Notes: a model not told the origin generated them from the letters alone. A stretch of DNA of 64,000 nt from Litoribacillus peritrichatus (GCF_039537985.1 NZ_BAABBN010000007.1:620001-684000), one strand, 5' to 3'; counted from the first letter of the stretch, positions 19,203-28,146 are shown. Made by a program: numbers and translations.

Positions 19203-20048
19203 TTAACTGTAGTTGTAAAACCCTTTCCCGCTCTTACGACCTAACCAGCCGCCACGAACGTACTTTCTCAATAGTGGGTGTGGGCGGTATTTGCTGTCGC
19301 CAAACTCATCCTGAAGCACTTCCATAATAGCCAGACATACGTCCAGGCCAATCAAGTCCGCTAAAGCCAGTGGCCCCATTGGGTGGTTGGCGCCCATTTT
19401 CATCGCAGCATCAATGTCTTCGGCACTGGCAACGCCTTCTGCAAGAATACCGATGCCTTCGTTAATCATAGGGATCAATATGCGGTTAACCACGAAGCCA
19501 GGCGCTTCGGCCACTTCAACCGGAGTTTTCTTCAGTTGTTCTGTGATGCCTTTGACGGTGTTAAAGGTCTCATCGGACGTGGCAATGCCTTTGATGATCT
19601 CAACCAGCTTCATGATGGGCGCTGGGTTGAAAAAGTGCATGCCGATCACCTGGTCCGGGCGGTTGGTGGCTGCAGCTACTTCGGTGATGGACAATGAAGA
19701 GGTGTTGGTTGCAAAGATGGTTGACGGGCCACAGACTTTATCAAGTTCGGCAAAAATGCTCTTTTTGATTTCCATATTCTCAACTGCAGCCTCAACAATC
19801 AGCGCTGCATCGGACGCCGCAGACAGTTCGGTAGTGCCTTCGATGTTCGCCATGATCTCGGAAGCTTGCTCAGCACTGATTTTCTCTTTGGCTACCAGGC
19901 GGTCAATGTTCTTTTGAATAAAAGAGACGCCGCGTTCTACAAATTCTGGTTTGATGTCTCTGAGTACTACCTGAAATCCGTTGCTTGCAAATGCTTGAGC
20001 AATGCTGGCTCCCATTGTGCCTGCACCGATAACGCAAATTTTAGTCAT
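19203..20048 (-). CDS. 3-hydroxybutyryl-CoA / 3-hydroxyacyl-CoA dehydrogenase
   Basis: NAD(P)-dependent enzyme interconverting 3-hydroxyacyl-CoA and 3-oxoacyl-CoA, in butanoate, aromatic or PHB metabolism (Hbd/PaaH type). The 281-residue protein starts MTKICVIGAGTMGASIAQAFA (Rossmann loop), has ATNTSSLSITEVAA and GMHFFNPAPIMKLVEII with the catalytic His, and ends GGWLGRKSGKGFYNYS. ATG 20048 follows an AGAGGC ribosome-binding site; the frame extends to 20114 without support. It stands alone, so the pathway cannot be fixed. Confidence 0.9.
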   Translation of the reverse strand: MTKICVIGAGTMGASIAQAFASNGFQVVLRDIKPEFVERGVSFIQKNIDRLVAKEKISAEQASEIMANIEGTTELSAASDAALIVEAAVENMEIKKSIFAELDKVCGPSTIFATNTSSLSITEVAAATNRPDQVIGMHFFNPAPIMKLVEIIKGIATSDETFNTVKGITEQLKKTPVEVAEAPGFVVNRILIPMINEGIGILAEGVASAEDIDAAMKMGANHPMGPLALADLIGLDVCLAIMEVLQDEFGDSKYRPHPLLRKYVRGGWLGRKSGKGFYNYS

Positions 20049-20130
20049 GATTGCCTCTGGAGTTGATAACTGTCGGAAAGCGCGCAGGTTACCAAGTGAG
20101 GCAGGTGGCTTCAAGTTATATACATCAGGA

Positions 20131-20154
20131 AAGCACTCAGATGCCTGAGTGCTT
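20131..20154 (-). terminator. Hairpin downstream of pgi
   Basis: AAGCACTCAG-ATGC-CTGAGTGCTT, a perfect 10-bp stem 11 bases after the pgi stop on the minus strand, followed there by TTTCC. The short T-run makes it a moderate terminator. Confidence 0.6.
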
Positions 20155-20165
20155 GAGCTGGCGCA

Positions 20166-21836
20166 TCAGAGGCGATTATTGATCTTTTTAAAGAGGTCGA
20201 TCAGCCCTTTGGTTGAGCTGTCCTGGCCGTTCGGCGTGTTGTCGCCGGTGATGATGTCGTAAATTTCTTGACCCAGTTCTTTGCCCAGTTCTACGCCCCA
20301 CTGATCGAATGAGTTCACGTTCCAGATGACCCCTTGGGCGAATACTTTATGCTCGTACATCGCGACCAGGGCACCAATGGTTCGAGGCGTCGATTTTTCA
20401 AACAAAATGGTGTTGCTCGGTCGGTTGCCGGGAATCACTTTGTGTGGTGCGAGTTCTTCCACCTGCTCCGGTGTTTTTCCTTGGGCGGTCAGCTCTGCTT
20501 TGGCTTCTTCTAAGGTCTTGCCCTGCATTAATGCCTGGCTTTGGCTGAGGCAGTTCGACAATAGCAATGCGTGATGATCACCGATGTGGTTATGGGTTCT
20601 GAGTGGCATGATGAAATCTGCCGGTAAGAAATGCGTTCCCTGATGAAGCAGTTGGTGATACGCGTGCTGACCGTTAGCGCCGGCGCCGCCCCAGATAACA
20701 GGGCCTGTAGACCAGTCCACCGGATCGCCTGAGTGGGTGACGGACTTACCGTTACTTTCCATGTCGAGCTGCTGAATGTGTGCTGGCAGTGCTCTTAAAT
20801 AGTGGTCATAAGGGAGAATGGCATGGGAATCCGCTTGAAAGAAATTGCTGTACCAAACGCCTAATAACGCCAATATGACCGGAATGTTCTGAGTGAACGG
20901 GGCCGTTCGGAAGTGCTCGTCCATTTCATGTGCACCAGAAAGTAAGGCTTTAAAGTTCTCGATGCCAATGGTCAGAGCGATGGGCAGGCCAATGGTTGAC
21001 CAGAGCGAATAACGGCCTCCGACCCAATCCCACATCGGAAAAATGTTCTCTCTGGCGATGCCAAATTCAACGGCTTTTTTCTCGTTGGATGAGATGGCTA
21101 CAAAGTGGCGGTGGATGTCATCTTGGTTGCCGCCATTGCGAAGAAACCAGTCTTTGGCCGAGCGGGCGTTCATGATGGTTTCCTGAGTGCCGAAAGACTT
21201 CGAGGCAATGATGAACAGCGTGGTTTCCGGTGACAGGTGCTTCAGTTCTTCGGTGATGTGGGTGCCATCGATGTTGGCCACATAATGCAGGTTCAGTCCG
21301 GCTTTCCAATACGGTTTCAGTGCGGCTGAAACCACTTTGGGGCCAAGGTAAGAACCGCCAATGCCTAAGTGCACTATGTCTGTGAAACGTTTGTTGGTGT
21401 AACCCCGTGCCTGTGCGCTGTGTATGGACCAAACGAATCGCTCCATTTGGTTCAGTGCTGCTTTGACTTCCGGCATGACATCTTCGCCGTCCACCATGAA
21501 GGGCGTGCCAGCCTGGTTCCTGAGGGCGACGTGCAGCGCCGGGCGTTCTTCCGAGTTGTTGATCTTCTCACCGGCGAACATAGATTGAATGGCAGCTGGC
21601 AAACCGGCTTGATTGGCCAGCTCTTCCAGTAGCTTAATGGTTTCATCGGTGATGAGGTTTTTGGAGTAGTCGAGGTAAATGTGCTCGCTTTGCAGAAAGA
21701 AGCGTTTGGCGCGGTCAGAATCTTTATTAAATTCATCGCGAAGATGCATTTTGCTTTGTTTTACTTGATGATCTTTCAGTTTTTGCCAAATCGGTAACTG
21801 ACTCGGATAAGCTGATGAATACGGTAATTCTGACAT
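20166..21836 (-). CDS. pgi: Glucose-6-phosphate isomerase
   Basis: Interconverts glucose-6-phosphate and fructose-6-phosphate. Signatures include VHLGIGGSYLGPKVV, IIASKSFGTQETIMNA, the conserved VGGRYSLWSTIGLP, GPVIWGGAGANGQHAYHQL and the C-terminal FDQWGVELGKELG. The 556 residues are full length. It lies downstream of panD behind a terminator, the order remembered for Pseudomonas. Confidence 0.97.
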   Translation of the reverse strand: MSELPYSSAYPSQLPIWQKLKDHQVKQSKMHLRDEFNKDSDRAKRFFLQSEHIYLDYSKNLITDETIKLLEELANQAGLPAAIQSMFAGEKINNSEERPALHVALRNQAGTPFMVDGEDVMPEVKAALNQMERFVWSIHSAQARGYTNKRFTDIVHLGIGGSYLGPKVVSAALKPYWKAGLNLHYVANIDGTHITEELKHLSPETTLFIIASKSFGTQETIMNARSAKDWFLRNGGNQDDIHRHFVAISSNEKKAVEFGIARENIFPMWDWVGGRYSLWSTIGLPIALTIGIENFKALLSGAHEMDEHFRTAPFTQNIPVILALLGVWYSNFFQADSHAILPYDHYLRALPAHIQQLDMESNGKSVTHSGDPVDWSTGPVIWGGAGANGQHAYHQLLHQGTHFLPADFIMPLRTHNHIGDHHALLLSNCLSQSQALMQGKTLEEAKAELTAQGKTPEQVEELAPHKVIPGNRPSNTILFEKSTPRTIGALVAMYEHKVFAQGVIWNVNSFDQWGVELGKELGQEIYDIITGDNTPNGQDSSTKGLIDLFKKINNRL

Positions 21837-21897
21837 GACATAAATCCCTGACGAAGTCGCTAATGTCGAAAAAGCTTTATTTTATCTGTATATGCTA

Positions 21898-21930
21898 TGC
21901 AAAAAAAAGGCCTCAGTAAGAGGCCTTTTT
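21898..21930 (-). terminator. Rho-independent terminator after panD
   Basis: AAAAAGGCCTC (21904-21914) pairs with GAGGCCTTTTT (21920-21930); on the minus strand the stem ends in a run of eight T, ending the panB-panC-panD transcript. Confidence 0.92.
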
Positions 21931-21952
21931 AATTTGTTCGAAAGTTCCGATA

Positions 21953-22333
21953 TTAGGCAACCTGAACAGGAATGGCATTGGCCGTATGGCTGATCTCGTT
22001 ACCTTCTTTCAGGTACACCATAGATGGCTTGTGATTGGCGATTTCTGCATCGGTGTAGTTACCGTATGCACAAATGATCACGCGATCACCTGGCGAAGCT
22101 TTGTGAGCGGCTGCGCCGTTCATTGAAATAATGCCAGAGTTTTCTTCCCCACGGATGATGTACGTTGTGAAACGCTCACCATTGTCCAGATTGTAAATCT
22201 GGATTTGTTCGTACTCTCTCAGGCCTGTCAAATCGAGAAACTTGCTGTCGATTGCACAGGAGCCTTCATACTCTAATACTGCGTGGGTCACGCGGGCCTG
22301 ATGAAGCTTAGCCTTTAACATTATGGATTGCAT
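21953..22333 (-). CDS. panD: Aspartate 1-decarboxylase PanD
   Basis: Pyruvoyl enzyme making beta-alanine for pantothenate. The 126-residue proenzyme has the self-cleavage site Gly24-Ser25 in EYEGSCAID; Ser25 becomes the pyruvoyl group. NGERFTTYIIRGEENSG and NGAAAHKASPGDRVIICAYG are also typical. It is the last of panB-panC-panD. A GCCTCGC/GCGAGGC hairpin (22374-22394) lies in the panC-panD gap without a T-run. Confidence 0.97.
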   Translation of the reverse strand: MQSIMLKAKLHQARVTHAVLEYEGSCAIDSKFLDLTGLREYEQIQIYNLDNGERFTTYIIRGEENSGIISMNGAAAHKASPGDRVIICAYGNYTDAEIANHKPSMVYLKEGNEISHTANAIPVQVA

Positions 22334-22466
22334 GGATTTAACTCCCCTCTACAGTATGTACCAGTTGTTCTGCGCCTCGCGCAACGAGCGAGGCAGTATG
22401 CCCGAAACCGATCTGCTGATCAATCTTTAAGCATGGCGGATTTGTCATATAAATCGCCTGATCGGA

Positions 22467-23330
22467 TTAAGCGTTAATATCTGCATTGACGACAATGTTG
22501 TCAATTAATCTGGCTTTTCCTAAATAGGCCGCCGCCAGGATCACCAGTTGTTGATCCGATTTCAGTGCCGGTTCCAGAGTTTTGCCGTTGCAGATGTCAA
22601 AGTAGTCCGGTTGCAGGCCCGCTTGTTCCAGGAACTGATTGGCTCTGGCTTCAATGCCTTTGATGTCGGCCTGGCCCTCAAGAATGGCCTCTTTGGCCTG
22701 AGACAGCGCTTTGTACAGGTTTGGCGCAATCTTGAGCTCTTCTGGCGTTAGGTAGCCGTTGCGGGAACTCAATGCCAAGCCTGATTTGGCCCGGGCGGTA
22801 TCGGCACCAATGATTTTAACTGGCAAGCATAAGTCTTCGACCATTTTTCGGATGACCATCAGTTGCTGGTAATCTTTGTTGCCAAATACGGCGAAGTCCG
22901 GCTGTACGATGTTCAACAGTTTGCAAACAATGGTCGCCACTCCACGGAAATGGCCTGGGCGACTGGCACCACAGTAAACGTCCGAAATATTGGGCACTTC
23001 GACAATGGTGTGATTTTCCTGCCCGACCGGGTAGATTTCTTCCACTCTTGGGCGGAACAGGAAATCGACGGAACCGGTTTCTATTAATTGGGCTTCATCT
23101 TCTGCGGGGGTGCTTGGGTAAGACTCAAGGTCTTCATGTGCTCCGAATTGCAGAGGGTTCACAAAGATGCTTGCGACCACACAGTCAGCTTTTTCTGCGG
23201 CTTTATGAATCAGGCTGATGTGGCCTTCGTGAAGGTTGCCCATAGTAGGAACAAAGCTGATTCGCTCTTTGTCAAAGCGACGCATGTGGAGTTCTTTACG
23301 AAGTTCTTGAATGCTATGAATGATTTTCAT
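22467..23330 (-). CDS. panC: Pantothenate synthetase PanC
   Basis: Joins pantoate and beta-alanine using ATP. The nucleotidyltransferase signature PTMGNLHEGHISLI (HxGH), VNPLQFGAHEDLESYPS, FGNKDYQQLMVIRKMV and GLALSSRNGYL are all present. The 287 residues match the family. It lies between panB and panD; these three genes together make pantothenate from ketoisovalerate and aspartate. Confidence 0.97.
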   Translation of the reverse strand: MKIIHSIQELRKELHMRRFDKERISFVPTMGNLHEGHISLIHKAAEKADCVVASIFVNPLQFGAHEDLESYPSTPAEDEAQLIETGSVDFLFRPRVEEIYPVGQENHTIVEVPNISDVYCGASRPGHFRGVATIVCKLLNIVQPDFAVFGNKDYQQLMVIRKMVEDLCLPVKIIGADTARAKSGLALSSRNGYLTPEELKIAPNLYKALSQAKEAILEGQADIKGIEARANQFLEQAGLQPDYFDICNGKTLEPALKSDQQLVILAAAYLGKARLIDNIVVNADINA

Positions 23331-23402
23331 ACAAAAATATCTTGGTTACACGAAAAGAGTTTAAGGCAGATTGAAGAGCGGCACTGTGACCGCTCGGTCA
23401 AG

Positions 23403-24194
23403 TTATTTGAAGGTATGTTCTTCTGAAGGAAAGGCGCCGGACTTTACATCTGTAATGTAGTTCTCAATGGCGGCAGAGATGCTGCTGTTGCCTTCCAGGA
23501 AGTTTTTCACGAATTTAGGGCGATGACCGCTGGTAACGCCAAGCATGTCATGAATCACCAATACCTGGCCGTCCGTTTTGTTGCCAGCACCAATGCCGAT
23601 GACCGGAATATCGACGGACTGAGTGATTTTCTCAGCGAGGTGAGCCGGGACGCATTCCAGTAAAATAACGTCTGCGCCTGCGATTGCCAGAGCAATGGCG
23701 TCACTTACCATCTTGTTGGCTTGATCATCAAGGCGACCTTGTACTTTATAACCGCCCATTTTGTTGACGGTTTGTGGGGTCAAACCCAAATGTGCACAGG
23801 TTGGTATGCCTCGTTCGCTCAACAAACGAATGGTTTCACACAGCCAGTCGCCACCTTCCAGCTTCACCATGTGTGCACCGGACTGCATGAGTGCAGCAGC
23901 ACTTTCCATGGCCTGAGCAGGTGTCGCGTAAGACATGAACGGCATATCTGCCATTAGCAACGCGCCTTGATTGCCGTTGCTCACACATTGAGTGTGGTAC
24001 GTCATGTCTTCCAGTGTGACGGGTAGTGTACTGTCATTGCCCTGAAGCACCATGCCGAGAGAGTCACCTATTAGGATAACCTCTACACCAGTACTGCTGA
24101 CTACCTGTGCAAATGTGGCATCGTAAGAAGTTAAGCAAGTAAACTTCTCGCCCGATTGTTTCATCTCTTTCAGTGTGTTGACTGTCACTGCCAT
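23403..24194 (-). CDS. panB: 3-methyl-2-oxobutanoate hydroxymethyltransferase PanB
   Basis: Transfers a methylene-THF one-carbon unit to 2-ketoisovalerate, giving ketopantoate. Recognised by FTCLTSYDATFAQ, GDSLGMVLQGNDSTLPVTLEDM, the VKLEGG strand and GIGAGNKTDGQVLVIHD. The 263 residues are typical. First gene of panBCD; folK lies 124 bases upstream. Confidence 0.97.
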   Translation of the reverse strand: MAVTVNTLKEMKQSGEKFTCLTSYDATFAQVVSSTGVEVILIGDSLGMVLQGNDSTLPVTLEDMTYHTQCVSNGNQGALLMADMPFMSYATPAQAMESAAALMQSGAHMVKLEGGDWLCETIRLLSERGIPTCAHLGLTPQTVNKMGGYKVQGRLDDQANKMVSDAIALAIAGADVILLECVPAHLAEKITQSVDIPVIGIGAGNKTDGQVLVIHDMLGVTSGHRPKFVKNFLEGNSSISAAIENYITDVKSGAFPSEEHTFK

Positions 24195-24318
24195 GACATC
24201 TAAGACCCTGCTGTTTAAGAAGTGCGCATGTTATCACACCAAAAAAGATAGTTAAGTGTTAATAGAGCCTTTTTTGTGGTTTTTCTGCTTCGGATTCGTT
24301 TGATGAAGGGGGAAGTAC

Positions 24319-24813
24319 TTATACTAAAGTTTGATCTTTCAGTCGTTGAATCGGGTTTTCAGGGCATTGCTCAATGGCTTGAGAAAGTGTTAAACCGTTA
24401 GGGAATACCAGCGTCGAAGTGATGTCTGCCAGCGGAATAAGGACAAAATTCCGGTTCAGCATTTCGCGATGAGGGACGGTCAGTCTCGGGTGGTCAATGA
24501 CTTCATCATTAAATAATAAAATGTCGAGATCGAGGGTGCGGGCACCCCAACGAAGGGTTCTGACCCGGCCGTGGGCGTTTTCAATGGCCTGAAGTGTATC
24601 TAAAAGCTCAATGGCCGTGAGGCTGGTGCTGATTTTCAGCGCTGCGTTGGTGTAGTCCGGCTGATCCTGTGGCCCGACAGGGGTCGTATTGTAGACGCAG
24701 GATGATTCAACCGAATGAATCTGAGGGAGCGCTTGAATCGCGGCCACCGCTGAGCGGAGTTGTGTGATTGGCGATTCAAGGTTGCTGCCTAAACCGATGT
24801 ACGCTGAGTTCAT
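24319..24813 (-). CDS. folK: HPPK, folate biosynthesis FolK
   Basis: 6-hydroxymethyl-7,8-dihydropterin pyrophosphokinase, which activates the pterin before joining to p-aminobenzoate. The 164-residue protein shows AYIGLGSNLESP, GPQDQPDYTNAALKI and the signature RWGARTLDLDILLFND with the metal-binding aspartates, then VPHREMLNRNFVLIPLADI. It lies 14 bases after pcnB, the usual pcnB-folK pair. Confidence 0.96.
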   Translation of the reverse strand: MNSAYIGLGSNLESPITQLRSAVAAIQALPQIHSVESSCVYNTTPVGPQDQPDYTNAALKISTSLTAIELLDTLQAIENAHGRVRTLRWGARTLDLDILLFNDEVIDHPRLTVPHREMLNRNFVLIPLADITSTLVFPNGLTLSQAIEQCPENPIQRLKDQTLV

Positions 24814-24827
24814 AGGTTGCTCGGAAC

Positions 24828-26219
24828 TTAATCAGGTGACTGGGGCTTACGCGGTTTTCTGCTTTTGGGGCCGTTGCGTCGATTGCCTGAACTTCGTTTA
24901 GTCCGGCTTGGGTGGCCGGTTTTGCTGACCATTTTCTGTTTGAGCTGATCATCGCTGTTCTGAAAATCGGTCCACCAGCGTCCTAATCCGCTCAGGTCTT
25001 CACCGGCTTGCTCTCGCAGAAGTACAAAATCGTAAGCGGCTCTGAATCTTGGGTGTTCTGCCAGTTGGAATGCCTTCCGGCCATTACGGCGCTCAAGGCG
25101 AAGTTGTAAATCCCAGATTTCTTTGATGGCAGTAGAAAAGCGGCGTGGAATTGCGGTGGCTTTAACCTGGGCGTCCAGTGTTAAGTGCGCTGACTTGGTT
25201 AAGGCCGGCACAGGTGGCATATACTGTTTTTGTTCGGCCCAATGTTCCATGACTTTTGGCCATAAGAACGCTGCAAACAGGAAGATCGGAGTCACAGGTT
25301 TGTTGCTGCGAATCCGTGCGTCTGTGTTTTTGCAGGTCGCCTGAATGAGAGCTTCGATATAGCCGGAATCATCTCGGTTCAGCAGTTCGTCGGTTTCAGG
25401 GAATAAGAACTTAAATAAACCGTGTTCACGTAATAAGCGGAACGAATCTTCAGCATGACCGGACTGGAATAACTTAAGTACTTCATCAAACAGACGCGCA
25501 GACGGAATATTGGCTAACAGCACCCCCATGTCTGCGATCGGCTCCTGAGTTGCTGCTTCAATGGTAAAGCCAAGCTTGGCGGCAAAACGCACCGCACGTA
25601 ACATGCGGACCGGGTCTTCCTGATAGCGAACTCTTGGTTCACCAATCATTCTCAGTGTTTTGGACAGGATGTCATCCATTCCCTGGCCGTAATCAAGAAT
25701 GCTGAAGTCGGATACTGAATAATAGAGGGCATTGGCAGTGAAGTCGCGGCGAGAGGCGTCTTCTTCCACGGTGCCGTAAACGTTGTCCCGAACCAGCATG
25801 CCGCTGTCATTGGTGGCTGACTTCGCAGACGACTTGGTCTCTTCGTGACCAGCGCGGAAGGTAGCGACTTCAATGATTTCCCGACCAAAATGGACGTGAA
25901 CCAGTTTAAACCGGCGACCAATCAGACGAGAATTTCGAAATAACTTATGAATTTGTTCTGGGTGCGCATTGGTTGCGATGTCGAAATCTTTTGGCGTGTG
26001 ATTCAATAACACATCTCGAATGCAGCCACCGACCAGATACGACTGAAAACCCGCACTTTCAAGGCGATAAAGTACCTTCAGCGCGTTATTGCTGATCAGT
26101 TTTCGCGAAACGGGGTGGTTGTCACGGGGTATAATTGAAGGTCGGATGTCTTCCGAGACTTGAGATGCAGATCGACTTAGCAGACTCTTAACGCGAGTCT
26201 TGATGCCCTTGAACACCAT
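24828..26219 (-). CDS. pcnB: Poly(A) polymerase I
   Basis: Adds 3' poly(A) tails that promote RNA decay. The nucleotidyltransferase head has YLVGGCIRDVLL and PKDFDIATNAHPEQ (the DxD metal ligands), then RLIGRRFKLVHVHFG and RRDFTANALYY. The C-terminal 30 residues are very basic (SRTKRSSGNRRNGPKSRKPR), an RNA-binding tail. It lies immediately after the CrcZ-like RNA gene, as in Pseudomonas, so read-through from the sigma-54 promoter could reach it. Confidence 0.95.
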   Translation of the reverse strand: MVFKGIKTRVKSLLSRSASQVSEDIRPSIIPRDNHPVSRKLISNNALKVLYRLESAGFQSYLVGGCIRDVLLNHTPKDFDIATNAHPEQIHKLFRNSRLIGRRFKLVHVHFGREIIEVATFRAGHEETKSSAKSATNDSGMLVRDNVYGTVEEDASRRDFTANALYYSVSDFSILDYGQGMDDILSKTLRMIGEPRVRYQEDPVRMLRAVRFAAKLGFTIEAATQEPIADMGVLLANIPSARLFDEVLKLFQSGHAEDSFRLLREHGLFKFLFPETDELLNRDDSGYIEALIQATCKNTDARIRSNKPVTPIFLFAAFLWPKVMEHWAEQKQYMPPVPALTKSAHLTLDAQVKATAIPRRFSTAIKEIWDLQLRLERRNGRKAFQLAEHPRFRAAYDFVLLREQAGEDLSGLGRWWTDFQNSDDQLKQKMVSKTGHPSRTKRSSGNRRNGPKSRKPRKPQSPD

Positions 26220-26287
26220 AAAATTGGTTACTTCTATTGGTTATTTTCAGTGCTTGAAGTGTACATGAGCGGATTGGGTAACTCAAA

Positions 26288-26496
26288 GTAAAAGATAAAA
26301 TAAAGCAGGCTGTTGTTATTGTTTTTAATGCCTACTGCTATTCCTTGATTTTAACCAACTTAACAAATAAGCCGGTAGGGCATCCTGCCCTTGCCAAATC
26401 TCTGCAGTTCACAGAATTTTGTCTGCTTCGGTTTTTATTTTTATTGTTGAAGCGTTTGTTCGCTGTTTTTATTTTTATTGGTAGCGATTTATATAC
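26288..26496 (-). ncRNA. crcZ: CrcZ-like carbon catabolite control small RNA
   Basis: In Pseudomonas, CrcZ is made from a CbrB/sigma-54 promoter between cbrB and pcnB and sequesters the Hfq-Crc complex through A-rich motifs. Here the same gap lacks an open frame and holds a perfectly spaced sigma-54 promoter. The RNA of about 209 nt has three A-rich blocks: 26479-26464, 26448-26431 and 26328-26311. Each sits in a hairpin loop: CGCT/AGCG, GCTTC/GAAGC, and the terminator stem AGCAG..GC/GCCTGCT. It ends in a T-rich tract (26303-26288). It is about half the length I recall for CrcZ. Ends are predicted. Confidence 0.82.
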
Positions 26497-26505
26497 TGAT
26501 TAATA

Positions 26506-26523
26506 TTGCAGTTGAGGTGCCAA
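26506..26523 (-). promoter_or_regulatory. Sigma-54 promoter of the CrcZ-like RNA
   Basis: TTGGCACCTCAACTGCAA read on the minus strand matches the YTGGCACGN4TTGCW consensus, with GG and GC at exactly the -24/-12 spacing. Transcription should start near 26496. Confidence 0.85.
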
Positions 26524-26596
26524 CTTTAATTAATTTATATAAAACAACTGCTTATGGTTTTTGTGTGTAAAATTAGAACGCTGTGTTCCAGATTTG

Positions 26597-26654
26597 TGTT
26601 ACTTAGGGTAGGTGTTGAGTGTTAATTAAGGTAACACTTTTTCAAATGGTAACA
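26597..26654. promoter_or_regulatory. Cluster of GTTAC half-sites, likely CbrB upstream activator site
   Basis: TGTTAC (26597-26602), GTGTTA (26619-26624), GTAACA (26631-26636, overlapping TAACAC 26632-26637) and GTAACA (26649-26654) lie about 100-160 bases upstream of the sigma-54 start. They form inverted pairs, including GTGTTA-N7-TAACAC. This placement fits an enhancer for an NtrC-type activator; CbrB is encoded next door. Confidence 0.65.
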
Positions 26655-26677
26655 GGGGTGACCGTATTGAAGGTGAG

Positions 26678-26719
26678 CAACAAAAGATAAGCCGTGAGGT
26701 TGCACTTATCTTTTGGTTG
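26678..26719 (-). other. Long hairpin after cbrB
   Basis: On the minus strand CAACCAAAAGATAAG and CTTATCTTTTGTTG pair over 14 bp with one bulged C, 47 bases after the cbrB stop. The T-rich 3' arm suggests a terminator or mRNA 3'-end stabiliser insulating cbrB from the RNA gene; there is no T-run after it. Confidence 0.5.
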
Positions 26720-26766
26720 TTGGTTGGGACAGGGACGCTTTGTTCCAATATTCGGGCTTTTCTGGA

Positions 26767-28146
26767 TTAAGACTTTTTACGACGAGGAATGCCCAGTCTT
26801 TGGCGGCGCTCCCACAGACTCTTGCGGCTGATGCCCAGGGCTTTGGCGAGCTCGGTTTCGCTCATTTTGTCTTGGTTGGCCAATACAAAGTTCTGGAAGT
26901 AATCCTCAAGGGAGAGTCCTTCGGCGGACGGGTCGGTGGATTCGTCAGGGGTTGGTTCTTCTGCCACTGGCGCAGCGACAGAGGCGGTGAGTTGAGACTC
27001 ACTGTCGAGCGATAAGATTTCTGCGGTGATCTTGTCTTCATCGCACATGATGACGGAGCGTTCGATGGCGTTTTGCAGTTCACGTACATTGCCAGGCCAG
27101 CTGTAATGTTCAATGGCCGCAATGGCATCGTCAGTTAAGTGAATGTCGCCACATTCCATTTTTTCACAATGAATTTTTAACAGTTCTGTGGCCAGTTCCA
27201 CAATGTCACCTTCACGATCTCTCAGAGGCGGTAGCTTTAATGAAACCACGTTCAGGCGATAATAGAGATCTTCCCGGAATTGACCTTCGCTGACCATGCG
27301 TTTTAAGTCCCGGTGGGTCGCAGCAATCAGACGAACATCAACCTTTTTCGATTGAACCGAGCCTACCCGGCGAATTTCGCCTTCTTGTAATACCCTGAGT
27401 AATCGGGCCTGAGCTTCCAGCGGCAGCTCGCCGATTTCATCTAAAAACATGGTTCCGCCATCAGCGGCTTCAACTAAGCCGTTTCTGGCTGCGGTTGCAC
27501 CGGTAAAAGCGCCTTTTTCATGACCAAATAACTCGGATTCGATCAGGGTTTCAGGAATTGCGGCACAGTTGACTGAAATCATGGGCGCGTTTGCGCGTTT
27601 GCTGTGCTCGTGGATGGAGCGGGCCGCCAGTTCTTTACCGGTGCCTGACTCGCCCAAAATCAAAACCGTGGTGTCCGTGGGCGCTACTTTGCTCAGCCGT
27701 TTAAAAAAGGTTTGCATGGCGCTGCAAGAACCAATGATTTGAGTCGGGGATTTATCCGTAGCCGGTTGTGGGGTATGGCCTGGTTTCTGTGAAACGTGGG
27801 GCCGGTTAAGAATGTCGGCCACGGACTTGAGCATTTCTTCATGATCGAAAGGCTTGGCAATGTAGTCAACGGCGCCCATCTTCATTGAATCGACCGCTGA
27901 TCGTAAGCTGGCGTAACTGGTCATGATCAGAACCGGTACACCGGGGGATTGTTTGATCAGGTCGGTGCCGGGCGCGCCAGGCAAACGTAAATCACTGATG
28001 ATCAGGCTGTAATCAATTAATTCATAGCTGTCTAGCGCTTCTTGTACTGAGCCAGCATCATCAACAGTATAGCCATTACGTTCTAAGAGCCGTTTTAGTG
28101 CTGAACGAATAATGCCTTCATCTTCTACAATCAGAATTCGTTTCAT
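26767..28146 (-). CDS. cbrB: Sigma-54-dependent response regulator CbrB
   Basis: NtrC-family activator of carbon and nitrogen catabolism. A receiver domain (residues 1-115) has the phosphoacceptor Asp52 in IISDLRLPG and Lys in AKPFDHEE. The AAA+ domain has GESGTGKE, ESELFGHEKGAFTGA (the sigma-54 contact loop) and LDEIGELPLEAQ. A Fis-type helix-turn-helix ends the protein (ETELAKALGISRKSLWERR). Its ATG touches the cbrA stop (TAAATG). It should drive the adjacent CrcZ-like RNA. Confidence 0.93.
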   Translation of the reverse strand: MKRILIVEDEGIIRSALKRLLERNGYTVDDAGSVQEALDSYELIDYSLIISDLRLPGAPGTDLIKQSPGVPVLIMTSYASLRSAVDSMKMGAVDYIAKPFDHEEMLKSVADILNRPHVSQKPGHTPQPATDKSPTQIIGSCSAMQTFFKRLSKVAPTDTTVLILGESGTGKELAARSIHEHSKRANAPMISVNCAAIPETLIESELFGHEKGAFTGATAARNGLVEAADGGTMFLDEIGELPLEAQARLLRVLQEGEIRRVGSVQSKKVDVRLIAATHRDLKRMVSEGQFREDLYYRLNVVSLKLPPLRDREGDIVELATELLKIHCEKMECGDIHLTDDAIAAIEHYSWPGNVRELQNAIERSVIMCDEDKITAEILSLDSESQLTASVAAPVAEEPTPDESTDPSAEGLSLEDYFQNFVLANQDKMSETELAKALGISRKSLWERRQRLGIPRRKKS

